From the NCBI RefSeq assembly GCF_900112235.1, contig NZ_FOLH01000002.1:124001-188000 (forward strand): a stretch of DNA of 64,000 nt, written 5' to 3'. A program made the translations under genes and the position numbers. Origin of the DNA: Marinospirillum celere. Its GTDB lineage: Bacteria; Pseudomonadota; Gammaproteobacteria; Pseudomonadales; Halomonadaceae. Below the pieces are notes generated by a model, which saw nothing but the letters and a program-made list of their open reading frames with translations, had not been told where the DNA came from and searched no databases. Of this stretch, positions 30,258 to 39,808 are shown one piece after another. Each line of letters opens with the position of its first letter. Within the stretch, counting starts at the first letter, position 1.

Positions 30258-30775
30258 CGAATTTTTGTAATCTGGAAAAACGCCTTGCCGTCAGGGGTGG
30301 GTAGTTCTATCTCATCATCCAAGTGCTTGCCGAGTAGCAGCAGGGCTCTGGGGGCATCAATGCTCATCAGACCCTGGCTGGCATCGGCCTCATCCGGACC
30401 GACCAGTCGCCAGATTTCTTCCTGGCCTTCTTCATCCTCTAGAGTAACCCAGGCACCAAAGTAAACACGGCTTTGATCGGCCGGTAATTGGTCCACAACT
30501 TTAAGTTCATCCAAGCGCTTATCCAAATAGGCAATTCTTGATAAAGTGCGATTCAGTTCGCGTTTATTGTAGGTATAATCCGCGTTTTCACTTCGATCAC
30601 CATTGGCGGCTGCCTCTTGTACCTTGGCTGCCAGTTCTGGATGCCGAACCCGCCATAAAAAATCCCTGGTTGAGCGCAATTTTTGATAGCCTTGCAAAGT
30701 AATCAGATTGGTTTTTGACTCGGCTCGGGGATCCTTGGCAGGATCACGCCAGCGTTGGGTGTAGCGACCTTGCAT
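30248..30775 (-). CDS. greB: Transcription elongation factor GreB
   Basis: Rescues backtracked RNA polymerase by stimulating transcript cleavage. About 175 residues: an N-terminal coiled coil with the acidic tip GDRSENADY, then the FKBP-like domain ([25 protein letters not shown]). I place the start at ATG 30775, with GGAG 7 bases before it. The open frame continues upstream another 210 codons, but that part is antisense to nudF and is not protein-like. GreB is preferred to GreA because of the [12 protein letters not shown] and YFGAWV segments. Confidence 0.92.
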   Translation of the reverse strand: MQGRYTQRWRDPAKDPRAESKTNLITLQGYQKLRSTRDFLWRVRHPELAAKVQEAAANGDRSENADYTYNKRELNRTLSRIAYLDKRLDELKVVDQLPADQSRVYFGAWVTLEDEEGQEEIWRLVGPDEADASQGLMSIDAPRALLLLGKHLDDEIELPTPDGKAFFQITKIRYC

Positions 30776-30835
30776 ACTTGGCTCCGGCAGGTTGGAAAAA
30801 TCAATAGCCGTATAATTTACCATCAGGAGTTGTGA

Positions 30836-31453
30836 ATGACAGTAGATTCCTGGCAACCAGAGGATTATCAGCTGGTTGAAAACAAGCCTGTCTACCAGGG
30901 CTTTTTCAGTATGCACAAGTTGCGTTTGAAGCATCAGCGTTTTGCTGGTGACTGGACGCCAGTGATGAGTCGTGAACTCCTCTATCGAGGACAGGCAGTT
31001 GGTGTTTTGGCTTATGATCCGCGACTTGACCAAGTGGTCATGGTAGAACAATTCAGGGTGGGTGCCTTGCAAAATCCCCAGGGTCCCTGGTTGATCGAAC
31101 TGATTGCCGGTTTGGTTGAAACCGGTGAGCGTCCAGAAGAAGTTGCCAAGCGAGAGGCTTTTGAAGAGGCCGGTTTGGAGATCCAGGCGCTGGAACAACT
31201 CTTTACCTACTTTTCCAGCCCTGGCGGAACTGACGAAGAGGTTATTCTTTTTTTGGGTATAGTGGATGCCAGTAATGCCGGGGGTGTACATGGTTTGGAA
31301 GATGAAAATGAAGATATTCTGGTTAGAGTGATGACACGTGAAGAGGCTTTTGCGGAAGCCTGCCGTGGACGGGCGGCCAATTCCATGAGTCTGATCGGCC
31401 TGCAATGGTTACAGGCCAACTTTCAACGCCTGCAACAGGAGTATCCCCGATGA
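30836..31453 (+). CDS. nudF: ADP-ribose pyrophosphatase
   Basis: Nudix hydrolase splitting ADP-ribose into AMP and ribose 5-phosphate. The Nudix box is complete (GLVETGERPEEVAKREAFEE then AG), followed by the proline and acidic residues typical of the ADP-ribose subgroup (FSSPGGTDEEV). It is 205 residues long with CAGGAG before the ATG. It begins the nudF-yqiB-cpdA unit known from E. coli, overlapping the next gene by an ATGA. Confidence 0.93.
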   Translation: MTVDSWQPEDYQLVENKPVYQGFFSMHKLRLKHQRFAGDWTPVMSRELLYRGQAVGVLAYDPRLDQVVMVEQFRVGALQNPQGPWLIELIAGLVETGERPEEVAKREAFEEAGLEIQALEQLFTYFSSPGGTDEEVILFLGIVDASNAGGVHGLEDENEDILVRVMTREEAFAEACRGRAANSMSLIGLQWLQANFQRLQQEYPR

Positions 31454-31893
31454 GGCGATATGTGGCTGAGCTTCAGCGTCTGCAAAGAGATGCTGCGGCC
31501 AACTATTTGCTGTTGCAGCGCCTTTGGCCTGGGCAAACTCAGGAGCAGGTGGTGCTGGGTTTACGCTCAGCAGGACGTGACCTGGGTTCGATGAGTCTTC
31601 GGCAGTTGGAAAAAAGCCGCTGGACAGAGCTTCTTGAGCTGCGTCTGGATATTGGTAACAGCCACCCACATCTCTACCCGGCCGTGATGCAAATACGCAG
31701 CTATCATGATGTGCGTTTGACGGAAGTGATTGCTTTTCAGCAGCGCCAAGCCAGAGAAGGGCGTTATGCCTATCCCAATGACGCCATGTTCCACCCCGAT
31801 GAGAAGGTCCAGGTTAATGACTTCTTGCGGGAATTGCTGCGCTTTGCGCTCGACAAGGGCTATAGTTTGGCAGTGGAGATCGACAATGGCTGA
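31450..31893 (+). CDS. yqiB: DUF1249 family protein (YqiB)
   Basis: Conserved 147-residue protein of unknown function, always in the nudF-cpdA context. The typical segments are present: NYLLLQRLWPG, LRLDIGNSHPHLYPAVMQIR and NDFLRELLRFALDKGYS. The start is the ATG at 31450 within the ATGA overlap with nudF, rather than upstream starts inside nudF. The end overlaps cpdA by 8 bases, indicating translational coupling. Confidence 0.9.
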   Translation: MRRYVAELQRLQRDAAANYLLLQRLWPGQTQEQVVLGLRSAGRDLGSMSLRQLEKSRWTELLELRLDIGNSHPHLYPAVMQIRSYHDVRLTEVIAFQQRQAREGRYAYPNDAMFHPDEKVQVNDFLRELLRFALDKGYSLAVEIDNG

Positions 31894-32617
31894 AAAGCTG
31901 CGTGTTATTCAACTGACTGATCTACATTTATTGGCCGAGCCTGGTGCCCTTTTCAAAGGCGTGGATACTCGCAAGCGTTTTCTGCAGGCTCTGGAAAAAG
32001 TCCAGGAGCTAAAGGCTGATCTGCTTCTGCTAACCGGTGACCTGGCCCAGGATGAAGCTGCAGCCACCTATGCTTGGCTAGCCACAGAGTTAAATAAGAG
32101 TGCCTTGCCCTGGTTCTGGTTGCCTGGCAATCATGATGACCCTGAATTGATGGCACCCTGGGCAGCCCCTGTTTTTGAATTTCAGCAGCAGGGTTGGCAG
32201 TTTTTGGGCTTGAATACCCGTCAACCGGGTTCGGCTTCAGGACGCTTGGGCACTCAGGAGTTGGAGCGTTTGCAAGTGGCCCTTGAGCAACAACAACCTT
32301 TATTGATAGCCATGCATCATCACCCTCTGGCTGTGCGTAGTGCCTGGATGGATGCTTTGGCCCTGGAGCAAAATGAAGATTTTTGGCAAAGGGTCGAAAA
32401 AGCCACCTGCCCACCTGTGATTATCTGCGGTCATGTTCACCAGGAACAAAGCTGGGAACACCGGGGTGCGCAGGTTTTTTCCACGCCAGCCACGGCGGTG
32501 CAGTTTGCGCCCCAAAAAGATGAGTTTCAGTTGGATCTACAGACTCCCGCTGGCTTACGCTGGTTGGACTTACAAGCCAATGGCGATTGGAATACTGAAG
32601 TGGTTCATTTTCCATAA
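31886..32617 (+). CDS. cpdA: 3',5'-cyclic AMP phosphodiesterase
   Basis: Class III cAMP phosphodiesterase of the metallophosphoesterase fold; it lowers the signal read by Vfr. The metal ligands are seen in order: DLHL, GDLAQD, GNHDD, MHHHP and GHVHQ. At 243 residues it is slightly shorter than E. coli CpdA. The start is ATG 31886, with GGAG 7-8 bases upstream inside yqiB. In Pseudomonas CpdA is under Vfr control; no clear Vfr site was seen here. Confidence 0.93.
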   Translation: MAEKLRVIQLTDLHLLAEPGALFKGVDTRKRFLQALEKVQELKADLLLLTGDLAQDEAAATYAWLATELNKSALPWFWLPGNHDDPELMAPWAAPVFEFQQQGWQFLGLNTRQPGSASGRLGTQELERLQVALEQQQPLLIAMHHHPLAVRSAWMDALALEQNEDFWQRVEKATCPPVIICGHVHQEQSWEHRGAQVFSTPATAVQFAPQKDEFQLDLQTPAGLRWLDLQANGDWNTEVVHFP

Positions 32618-32745
32618 ACAGGCTTTACCCACAAATCGGGTGGACAGGCATGTGGATAACTTCAGTAAAAGTGGATCAACCTAAAGTCCTTCGGGCGGCT
32701 GGCCGCTCTGGCCAATAAATAACCAATCACTTGAGATGCTGTTGG

Positions 32746-33210
32746 ATGAGTCATCATAAAAAAAAATCCCGGACGTTCTGGCTGGAAGGCTGTCACCTTA
32801 TTGGTGCTCGGGAAAAAATCTGGTTTCCAGAGCACCAATTGGAAGTTCGTGCCAAGGTGGATACCGGAGCCAAAACCTCCAGTTTGCATGCGCAAGAGAT
32901 CACCCCGCTGATGCGTAAAGATCAGCTTTGGGTGAGTTTTGTTACCTGTAACCAACTGGAAGACAAAGACGAGCCGATGACTCTGGTTTTGCCAGTCTAT
33001 GACCGTCGCCCAGTACGCAGTTCCAACGGCGATGAAAGTACCCGCTATGTAGTGCGCCTGTGGATGCAACTGGGGCCAGTTCGCCAGAAAATTCAGCTCA
33101 CTCTGGCCGATCGTTCGCGGATGAAATACCCTATGCTGCTTGGCCGTACAGCGATGGAAGAACATTTTGTAGTTGCTCCTGGTGCCAGCTATCTGCTCAG
33201 CCAGTCCTGA
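32746..33210 (+). CDS. rimB: Retropepsin-like ATP-dependent zinc protease family protein (RimB)
   Basis: A 154-residue protein of the RimB / putative ATP-dependent zinc protease family, an aspartyl-protease-like fold. The active-site-like motif [12 protein letters not shown] (about 38-49) and the late MLLGRTAM motif are present. It stands directly before rimK, as in the rim genes of Pseudomonas that govern glutamylation of ribosomal protein S6. The ATG at 32746 is used because the earlier in-frame codon is a TTG; the ribosome site is weak. Confidence 0.85.
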   Translation: MSHHKKKSRTFWLEGCHLIGAREKIWFPEHQLEVRAKVDTGAKTSSLHAQEITPLMRKDQLWVSFVTCNQLEDKDEPMTLVLPVYDRRPVRSSNGDESTRYVVRLWMQLGPVRQKIQLTLADRSRMKYPMLLGRTAMEEHFVVAPGASYLLSQS

Positions 33211-33229
33211 ACTTTTTGGTAGGATCTCT

Positions 33230-34135
33230 ATGCATTTTGCCCTCTTGTCTCGTAGTGCCTCTCTTTATTCCACACGCCGTCTGCTGGAAGCAGCTGAAGA
33301 GCGTGGGCATACAGCCAGGGTTATCGATACCCTGCGGTGCTATATGAATATTGCCTCCCATAAGCCCACTATTCACTACAAGGGTGAAGACCTGGAGCAC
33401 TTTGATGCCGTGATTCCTCGCATCGGTGCTTCCATCACCTTTTATGGGGCAGCTGTTGTCCGTCAGTTTGAAATGATGGGTGTCTATACACTCAATGAGT
33501 CCGTAGCCATTACCCGCTCAAGAGACAAGCTGCGCTCCCTACAGCTGCTGTCACGCAAAGGGATAGGCCTGCCTGTCACTGGTTTTGCCCACTCACCTGA
33601 TGATATTCCTGATTTGATCCGCATGGTCGGTGGTGCTCCTCTGGTAATTAAGCTATTGGAAGGCACTCAGGGCATAGGAGTGGTTTTGGCAGAAACAGAA
33701 AAGGCTGCGGAAAGTGTGATCCAGGCTTTTATGGGTTTGAAAGCCAACATCATGGTTCAGGAGTACATCAAGGAAGCCGGAGGGGCTGATATTCGCTGCT
33801 TTGTTATTGGTGACAAGGTGGTTGCGGCGATGAAGCGCCAGGCCGCCCCCGGGGAGTTTCGTTCCAACCTGCATCGTGGTGGTCAGGCCGAGCTGATCAA
33901 AATCACCCCTGAAGAACGCTCGACAGCAATCCGTGCGGCCAAAGCCATGGGTTTGCGGGTTTGCGGTGTTGATCTACTGCGCTCCAATCATGGCGCTGTG
34001 GTGATGGAAGTCAATTCCTCTCCGGGTTTGGAAGGTATCGAAAGGGCGACAGGAAAAGATGTTGCCGGCCTGATTATTGACTATATTGCTAAAAACGCTG
34101 CACCTAACAAAAACAGAACCCAAGGGCGGGGTTAA
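33230..34135 (+). CDS. rimK: Ribosomal protein S6 glutamate ligase RimK
   Basis: An ATP-grasp ligase that adds glutamates to the C-terminus of ribosomal protein S6, with a known link to c-di-GMP in Pseudomonas. The 301 residues match RimK throughout: [22 protein letters not shown], the ATP-grasp lysine in [15 protein letters not shown], and the metal site [12 protein letters not shown]. The start is ATG 33230 with AGGATC before it; upstream in-frame codons lie inside rimB. It is followed after 15 bases by the REC-PAS gene. Confidence 0.95.
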   Translation: MHFALLSRSASLYSTRRLLEAAEERGHTARVIDTLRCYMNIASHKPTIHYKGEDLEHFDAVIPRIGASITFYGAAVVRQFEMMGVYTLNESVAITRSRDKLRSLQLLSRKGIGLPVTGFAHSPDDIPDLIRMVGGAPLVIKLLEGTQGIGVVLAETEKAAESVIQAFMGLKANIMVQEYIKEAGGADIRCFVIGDKVVAAMKRQAAPGEFRSNLHRGGQAELIKITPEERSTAIRAAKAMGLRVCGVDLLRSNHGAVVMEVNSSPGLEGIERATGKDVAGLIIDYIAKNAAPNKNRTQGRG

Positions 34136-34150
34136 TTATCAGGAGATCGA

Positions 34151-35053
34151 ATGAGTTTATTTCAGCAGTCCTCTGAAGCAGAGCATCCAGATGGATTGAA
34201 AGCCCTATCGGTACTCTATGTTGAAGACAATGAGGACGTTAGAGCCCAACTGCTACAGTTTTTGGAAAGACGTTTTGGCCAAGTGCTTCTGGCTAAAGAT
34301 GGTGCTGAAGGCTTGCATCTGTATACCCGCCAAAACCCCCGGCCTGACCTGGTGATCAGTGATATCCGCATGCCCAAAATGGATGGTCTGGCGATGGCTG
34401 AACATCTGCGTGAAATGAATCCTGACCAGCCCATCATCATGACCACAGCTCATGAGGAAACAGAATATCTTCTTAGAGCCATTGATCTGGGCGTTGACAA
34501 GTTTATTCTCAAGCCAGTGAATACCCGCCAGTTGAACCAAACCCTGCTGCGCCTTGCCAATCAATTGCATGCCCGTAAGGAACTGGATAAAGCTCGTAAA
34601 GCCTTGCAAGAGAGTGAAGAGCGTTATCGCACCCTGTTTTGGACCGCCATGGATGCCTTTTGTATTTTTGATTGGGACAGCCTGGAAATCCAAGAAATCA
34701 ACCGCCAACACCAAGTGCTTTTTGGTTATTCCTATCGTGAGTTACAAGGTTGCAGTCTGGTAGAGCTTTTTGCCGATCAGCAATTTGCCAAAGTAAGAGA
34801 TTTGATTGACCAAACAGAGCGTCAGCGGGAAGTCTTCTTGGTCAATGTTCAGAATTCAAGTGAGGAAATTTTTCCGGCGGAAATGCTGGTTGCCCGCTTT
34901 AAAAGCGGCCACCGGGATTTGGGTTTGATGACCAGTCGGGATGCCAGCGACCGCTTGGCAAGCATGAAAGAACAGGAAGCTTTGGTGGAAGTCTTGGAAA
35001 TGACGATTGAAGCTCTGGGAGAACTGACTCGCCCATCGGAAAGTGAAAGCTAA
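34151..35053 (+). CDS. Receiver-PAS protein without output domain
   Basis: A 300-residue protein. The N-terminal receiver (20-135) is complete, with Asp71 as acceptor (VISDIRMPKMDGL), Thr98/Thr99 and Lys121. A linker helix and one PAS domain (about 150-270) follow, then a short tail. There is no kinase, DNA-binding or cyclase domain, so it likely works by protein contact. This is the first gene of the chemosensory array, although a weak terminator lies after it. An AGGAG ribosome site precedes the ATG. Confidence 0.82.
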   Translation: MSLFQQSSEAEHPDGLKALSVLYVEDNEDVRAQLLQFLERRFGQVLLAKDGAEGLHLYTRQNPRPDLVISDIRMPKMDGLAMAEHLREMNPDQPIIMTTAHEETEYLLRAIDLGVDKFILKPVNTRQLNQTLLRLANQLHARKELDKARKALQESEERYRTLFWTAMDAFCIFDWDSLEIQEINRQHQVLFGYSYRELQGCSLVELFADQQFAKVRDLIDQTERQREVFLVNVQNSSEEIFPAEMLVARFKSGHRDLGLMTSRDASDRLASMKEQEALVEVLEMTIEALGELTRPSESES

Positions 35054-35086
35054 CAAAAACTCCTGTATCAGTAACGATAAAATACC

Positions 35087-35110
35087 TGTACACAGGTTGT
35101 ACATTTTTTT
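35087..35110 (+). terminator. Weak terminator after the REC-PAS gene
   Basis: A 5-bp stem (TGTAC / GTACA) with a 7-nt loop runs straight into seven Ts. The stem is short and AT-rich, so it probably ends only part of the transcripts. Confidence 0.45.
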
Positions 35111-35176
35111 ATTTCTGCTACCTTAGGTTTAAACACCCTAGGTCAGCAGGCTGGTTTTTGTTACCTTAGAATAAAA

Positions 35177-35464
35177 TTGTATTTAAATAGCAGGATTAAA
35201 CTTAAGTTTTTGGCTGATGGAGAGATCAACCTATGGCGCTTGTACCGTAACACTAAGGGTTCAGCGGACCAATCAACGACAGCTGCTACTCCAGCTTCCG
35301 CACCTGCCACCAACCCCCGTCAAAATGATGAAGCCATGAAAGCCCGTCGACGAGCCAGAACCCTGGCCCGTAAACAACAATTGGCTGAGCGTATTGCCAG
35401 TGCCGTAACCGAATTGCACTCTGGAGCTGCAAGCAGCCACCACGCAGATAGCTTCAGGTGCTGA
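35177..35464 (+). pseudogene. N-terminal fragment of the frameshifted cytoplasmic chemoreceptor
   Basis: This frame encodes a low-complexity Ala/Thr/Pro linker and then a basic helix (KARRRARTLARKQQLAERIA) ending in the chemoreceptor-like sequence [10 protein letters not shown]. It breaks off there, and the natural continuation ([18 protein letters not shown]) is read in the next frame from about 35428. A likely true start is ATG 35233, with GGAGAG 8 bases upstream, but that frame stops after five codons; one base less near 35240 would join it to this frame as MALYRNTKG. Two one-base steps thus separate the start from the main body. Either the gene is broken, or the sequence has two indel errors. 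Confidence 0.6.
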
Positions 35465-35498
35465 ACAGGCTTCCGGCGCTGCTCAAGAAACCCAGCAG

Positions 35499-37142
35499 GT
35501 GGTTCGCCAAGTCAATGACGCCATAGAAACGCAAACAGAATCCACCCAGGAGGCCAGCAAGCGTCTCCAGAGGATGCATAAGCGTGTCGGTGAAGTTGGC
35601 GATAAGGTTGAAGCCATGATTGACTCCATCCGCCAATCCATTGATCGCCAAGGACGGGCAGTAGACGCCGCCGAATTACTGGCTAAGCGTTCCGATGAAA
35701 TCGGCGATATCGTTGAAGCTGTCATTCATATTGCTGATCAAACCAACCTGCTGGCCTTGAATGCGGCGATAGAAGCAGCCAGTGCTGGTCAGCATGGCCG
35801 GGGCTTTGCAGTGGTTGCCGATGAAGTTCGTGCTTTGGCAGAAACCTCGCAGGAATCAGCCAGTAAAATTCAAGAGGTCGTGGAAGGTATACAAACCAAG
35901 GTTAAACAACTGGTTGAAGAAACCAACCGCTCAGCTGAATCCAGCCGTGAAGACATGAAAATTGCTGATAAGGTGGTCGATCAATTGGGGGAAGTCAGAA
36001 CCTCCATGGACTCGATGGTTAACCAGGGCGAAGAGATTGCCCGGGCTGTTTCTGAAGCGGTTAAGGGTGTTCGTCTGCTCAGCCAGGAAGGGGAAACCAT
36101 TGCTGCAGCAGCTGAAGAGCAGGCTTCAGCCTGTAACCAGGCCATACGCATGGTCGAGCAGCAAAATCAGGCCCTGGTACAAGCCAAGGATTCCACCCAG
36201 GCTTTGGCTGAACTGACCGAAGATCTGCGCGTGAATAGTGAGGCGGATAAAAGCGGTGAAGAAGTGGCTGCGGCTACTGAAGATCTGGCCGCTGCAATTG
36301 AAGAAGTTAATCGAGCAGCCAATGAAGTGGCCACGGCCATCGAACAAATCAACCGGGGTGCCAAGCAGCAAAGTCAGGCTTCCGGTAAAGCCGCTTCGGC
36401 CGTCAGGCAGTTATCTGCAGCGGCCAGCCAGTCGGCTGAGCTGGTGCGTGGCATTCAGGAAACAGGCCACAAGGCCATGGAACTGGTAAAAACTAACCGT
36501 GAGCAGGTGGAATCCCTGTCACAGAGTGTCCAGGAAAGTGTTAAAGAAGTTCGTCGTGCCCGCGAGCAAATTCGTGAGTTGGACTTACTCCTGCGCCAAA
36601 TTAACAAGGTCATGAACACTATCGACAAGGTTAATATCCAGACCAGTATGCTGGCAGTCAACGGGGGTATAGAGGCTGCTCGTGCGGGTGAGCATGGCAA
36701 GGGCTTTGTCGTGGTTGCCACTGACATACGCAACCTATCCTATGATGCCAATGAAAATGCTGAGCGTATTCTGGAAGTGATTGAATCGGCACAGGATGAT
36801 ATTGCCAATGTCCGTCACATCATGGATGACATTAGCGATGCTGCGGTTATGGATGCCGAGAAAAACGCCAGTACAGCCAAGGAGTTGGAAGGTGTTGAAG
36901 ACGCCATGAGTCAAGTTCTGGCAGGTAATGATGAAATTGCTGCCGCCTCTGAACAAATCAGTGTTTCTGTCGATGAAGCCACCAAGGGTATCGAACAGAT
37001 TGCCGGTGCAGCTGAAGAGGCGGATCAGGCGACCAGTGAAGCCGCTGCCGCTTCTCGCCAGCAGGCAACCAGTACCGAGCAGTTGGCAAAAGCAACCGAA
37101 GAAATCGCGTCTTTGGCTGATGAGCTGCAGACACTCGAATAA
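35499..37142 (+). CDS. Cytoplasmic chemoreceptor with two signalling hairpins (main body)
   Basis: A 547-residue open frame; chemoreceptor-like sequence in the same frame runs back to about 35409, before the GTG at 35499. No membrane segment. Two complete receptor signalling tips are present: [18 protein letters not shown] (around residue 80) and a divergent [18 protein letters not shown] (around residue 380), each flanked by long heptad-rich helices. Tandem signalling domains occur in some receptors, notably in alphaproteobacteria. The triple-CheW gene follows after 14 bases. If the upstream frameshifts are real, only a truncated receptor can be made. The second tip has Gly-Gly where Ala-Ala is usual, hinting at a specialised coupling surface. 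Confidence 0.8.
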   Translation: MVRQVNDAIETQTESTQEASKRLQRMHKRVGEVGDKVEAMIDSIRQSIDRQGRAVDAAELLAKRSDEIGDIVEAVIHIADQTNLLALNAAIEAASAGQHGRGFAVVADEVRALAETSQESASKIQEVVEGIQTKVKQLVEETNRSAESSREDMKIADKVVDQLGEVRTSMDSMVNQGEEIARAVSEAVKGVRLLSQEGETIAAAAEEQASACNQAIRMVEQQNQALVQAKDSTQALAELTEDLRVNSEADKSGEEVAAATEDLAAAIEEVNRAANEVATAIEQINRGAKQQSQASGKAASAVRQLSAAASQSAELVRGIQETGHKAMELVKTNREQVESLSQSVQESVKEVRRAREQIRELDLLLRQINKVMNTIDKVNIQTSMLAVNGGIEAARAGEHGKGFVVVATDIRNLSYDANENAERILEVIESAQDDIANVRHIMDDISDAAVMDAEKNASTAKELEGVEDAMSQVLAGNDEIAAASEQISVSVDEATKGIEQIAGAAEEADQATSEAAAASRQQATSTEQLAKATEEIASLADELQTLE

Positions 37143-37156
37143 GCTGAGGAGGGGTT

Positions 37157-38740
37157 ATGACGACCAGTCTTCAGCAGGAAGAGGTCCAGGTAGCCGGACA
37201 CGCTGACCAACAGCTGCAATGCCTTTGCTTTGTGCTCGGCAAAGAGCAGTTCGCCCTGCCGATGAGTGCCGTTAAAGAGCTGATTCGTGTGCCCGAATTG
37301 ATTCGTGTGCCCTTGGCCGGTGCCCATCTGCTGGGGGTTACCAATCTACGTGGCCAGGTGCTGCCTCTGGTCAATCTGGCCAGTTTGCTAGGCCGCGAAA
37401 CCAGTCCCAAAACAGCTGCAGCCCGAATATTGGTTCTTAAGGGTGAACAGCCCCTGGGGCTCTGGGTTGATGAAGTCGAAGCGGTTGAAAACTTTCCTCA
37501 ATCGCGTCTGGATACCAGCGATTCACTACAGCGTGAAGATAGTCGCCGCTACTTGGCTGGCCTTTTACGCCCTGATCCCCAGCAGCCGCAGCAGGGTATA
37601 CGCCGGCTACTTGACGCCCAGGCACTCCAAGAAGCCAGTGGCCTCCACCCGGACTATCAAAAGCAAACGGCCTCCTCAGGCAAAGTGGGTGATCAAGCCC
37701 AGCTTGCCAGTCAGGAAAAGACGGACAAACAGCAGCTGATCATAGGTTTTGAACTGGGCAACCAGGATTTTGCCCTGCCCATTCAGCAGGTTAAGGAGGT
37801 CGTTCGTCTGCCTGATGAATTGGAACCTGTAACCGGCTTGCCTGGTTATCTGGTTGGTGTTTTGCCCTTGCGTCAGCTTTTGATTCCGCTGGTTAGTCTG
37901 CATCGGCTGTATCAATTACCCGAAGACCAGGTGCCTGCATCCCAACAGCGTGTTTTGGTGGTTCCTCTGGGAGATCGCAGTGGCAAGCATTTTGTGGGTT
38001 TGATTGTGGATGCGATTACCCAGGTTGCCAGCCTTCCCGAAAAGGCCTTTCAGCCTGTTCCTGAACTGCTAGCCGGCCTGCCGGGTTTTCAGGATGTTAA
38101 TGCGATGGCTCGCCTGGCTGACAATCAACGCCTGTTAGCCCTGCTGGATACCCGCAAGCTCTTGGCTGACCAACAGTTTCAACAGGCCGCTGAAGCGGTC
38201 GAGCAGGAGACAGCAAATATGAATCAAACAACCACAGAAGAAGAAAGGCAACTGGTGGTCTTTTCCCTGGAAGATGAAGAATATGGTGTTGCCATCGAAG
38301 CCGCTAAGGAAATTCTGCGTGTCCCTGAACAACTAACTCGAGTGCCCAAGGCACCCTCTTTTATTGAAGGTATTATCAATCTGCGTGGCAGTGTTTTACC
38401 AGTCATGGACCTGCGCCGTCGTTTTGATTTGCCTTTAAAAGAAAGAGACTATCGTCAGAGAATCATTGTCTTGAACCTGGATGGTCAGAGAACGGGCTTT
38501 ATTGTGGATAGTGTTAAAGAAGTTCTGAAGATTCGTACCAAACAAATTGAAGCAGCCCCTCCCTTGTCGCCTGAACAGATGCAACTAATTAGCCAAATGG
38601 CCAATATTACCGACCAGCAGCGCATTATCCTGCTGTTGGATGTGGCCCGTTTGATTAGCGACCAGGAAGCCAGGCAATTGGCCGAAGGCCTGAGTTCAGT
38701 CGAGGACAGCCCAACGGAAGAAGGAAGCCTCCAAGTATGA
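37157..38740 (+). CDS. Triple CheW-domain coupling protein
   Basis: A 527-residue protein made of three CheW domains in series (about 20-155, 188-330 and 370-510), each with the pattern F-x-L-x(4)-F/Y-A/G-x-P/A-x(6)-I/V and the later hydrophobic strand (GVTNLRGQVLPL, VGVLPLRQLLIPL, GIINLRGSVLPV). The middle copy is the most divergent and lacks the NLRG motif, so it may have lost receptor or kinase contact. Such a protein could cross-link receptor and CheA units within a cytoplasmic array. Its 3' end overlaps cheB by an ATGA. Confidence 0.88.
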   Translation: MTTSLQQEEVQVAGHADQQLQCLCFVLGKEQFALPMSAVKELIRVPELIRVPLAGAHLLGVTNLRGQVLPLVNLASLLGRETSPKTAAARILVLKGEQPLGLWVDEVEAVENFPQSRLDTSDSLQREDSRRYLAGLLRPDPQQPQQGIRRLLDAQALQEASGLHPDYQKQTASSGKVGDQAQLASQEKTDKQQLIIGFELGNQDFALPIQQVKEVVRLPDELEPVTGLPGYLVGVLPLRQLLIPLVSLHRLYQLPEDQVPASQQRVLVVPLGDRSGKHFVGLIVDAITQVASLPEKAFQPVPELLAGLPGFQDVNAMARLADNQRLLALLDTRKLLADQQFQQAAEAVEQETANMNQTTTEEERQLVVFSLEDEEYGVAIEAAKEILRVPEQLTRVPKAPSFIEGIINLRGSVLPVMDLRRRFDLPLKERDYRQRIIVLNLDGQRTGFIVDSVKEVLKIRTKQIEAAPPLSPEQMQLISQMANITDQQRIILLLDVARLISDQEARQLAEGLSSVEDSPTEEGSLQV

Positions 38741-39792
38741 TTTCCGTACTGGTAGTCGATGACTCGGCCATGATGCGCCGTTATTTAACGCGTATTTTTG
38801 AAGAGGCGGGTGATTTTCAGGTACGCACCGCACGTAACGGCGAAGTTGCTTTGGAGTTGCTGGCTGAGGAAACACCCGATGTGGTGACTCTGGACATCAA
38901 TATGCCCGCTATGGATGGTTTGACTTGCCTAAGCCATATCATGACTCAAAAGCCCTGTCCGGTGGTTATGGTTTCCTCGCTGACTGAAAAGGGTGCTCTC
39001 TCAACTTTGGAAGCCCTGGAACTGGGTGCAGTGGATTATATTGCCAAGCCGGGGGGAACGGTTTCGCACAATATGCAGACCATTGCTGAAGAGCTGCTGG
39101 CAAAAGTTCGTGCTGCAGCCAGCTCTCGTCCAAGAACCCGTCAGTGCCCAGTCGCTGCACAATTTGAAGAGCAGCCACCTGTCATCCAAGAAGCTTCAAC
39201 AGAGGAAGCAGAAGGCCTGGTACTGGTTGGTGTTTCCACGGGTGGCCCCAGTGCTTTGGAAAGCTTGTTGAGTGGCTTGTCCAGCCAGCAGTCCTGGCCC
39301 CTGGTTATTGCCCAGCATATGCCGGCAACCTTTACTGGAGTCCTCGCCAAACGCCTGGATGGCCTCTGTGCGCTGCCCGTTAGGGAGGTCAATAAACCCA
39401 CACCACTGCTGGCCGGGCATGTCTATATGGCTCAGGGTGACAAGGATATAGAAATAAGACGTCGTGCTGGACGCCTGATGGCTGTGCCCTGCCCACAAGA
39501 CGCCAAACGTCCCTGGCATCCCAGTGCTGAACGTATGGTGGAGTCGGCAATGGAAGTTCTGGATGCCAAGCAACTGGTCGGTCTGTTATTGACCGGAATG
39601 GGTGATGATGGGGCTCAGGCAATGTATCAGTTGAACCAAGCAGGAGGACGCACTCTGGCTGAAAGTGAAGACTCTTGCGTGGTTTATGGTATGCCGCGTG
39701 CTTTGGTTGAGCTGGGTGGTGCGGATGAGGTTCTACCTGTTGAAGACATGCCTGCCCAGCTTAAGCGCTGGCTTCCAGCAACGACTCACTAG
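38737..39792 (+). CDS. cheB: Chemoreceptor glutamate methylesterase/deamidase CheB
   Basis: Receiver-methylesterase fusion of 351 residues that resets receptor methylation. Receiver: Asp8-Asp9, phospho-acceptor Asp53 (LDINMPAMDG), Lys104. Esterase: catalytic Ser167 (GVSTGGPS), His194 (AQHMP) and Asp290 (TGMGDDG). All key residues are intact, so receptor adaptation is expected in this pathway. It is translationally coupled to the triple-CheW gene. Confidence 0.94.
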   Translation: MISVLVVDDSAMMRRYLTRIFEEAGDFQVRTARNGEVALELLAEETPDVVTLDINMPAMDGLTCLSHIMTQKPCPVVMVSSLTEKGALSTLEALELGAVDYIAKPGGTVSHNMQTIAEELLAKVRAAASSRPRTRQCPVAAQFEEQPPVIQEASTEEAEGLVLVGVSTGGPSALESLLSGLSSQQSWPLVIAQHMPATFTGVLAKRLDGLCALPVREVNKPTPLLAGHVYMAQGDKDIEIRRRAGRLMAVPCPQDAKRPWHPSAERMVESAMEVLDAKQLVGLLLTGMGDDGAQAMYQLNQAGGRTLAESEDSCVVYGMPRALVELGGADEVLPVEDMPAQLKRWLPATTH

Positions 39793-39808
39793 GACAGGAG
39801 TAAGGTGC

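Noticed and set aside
30776-31405. Long upstream extension of the greB reading frame
   Set aside because: It lies antisense to nudF, is not protein-like, and greB has a good ribosome site and conserved start at 30775.
31886-32617. Search for a Vfr/CRP site controlling cpdA or vfr
   Set aside because: No convincing TGTGA-N6-TCACA sequence was seen near either gene.
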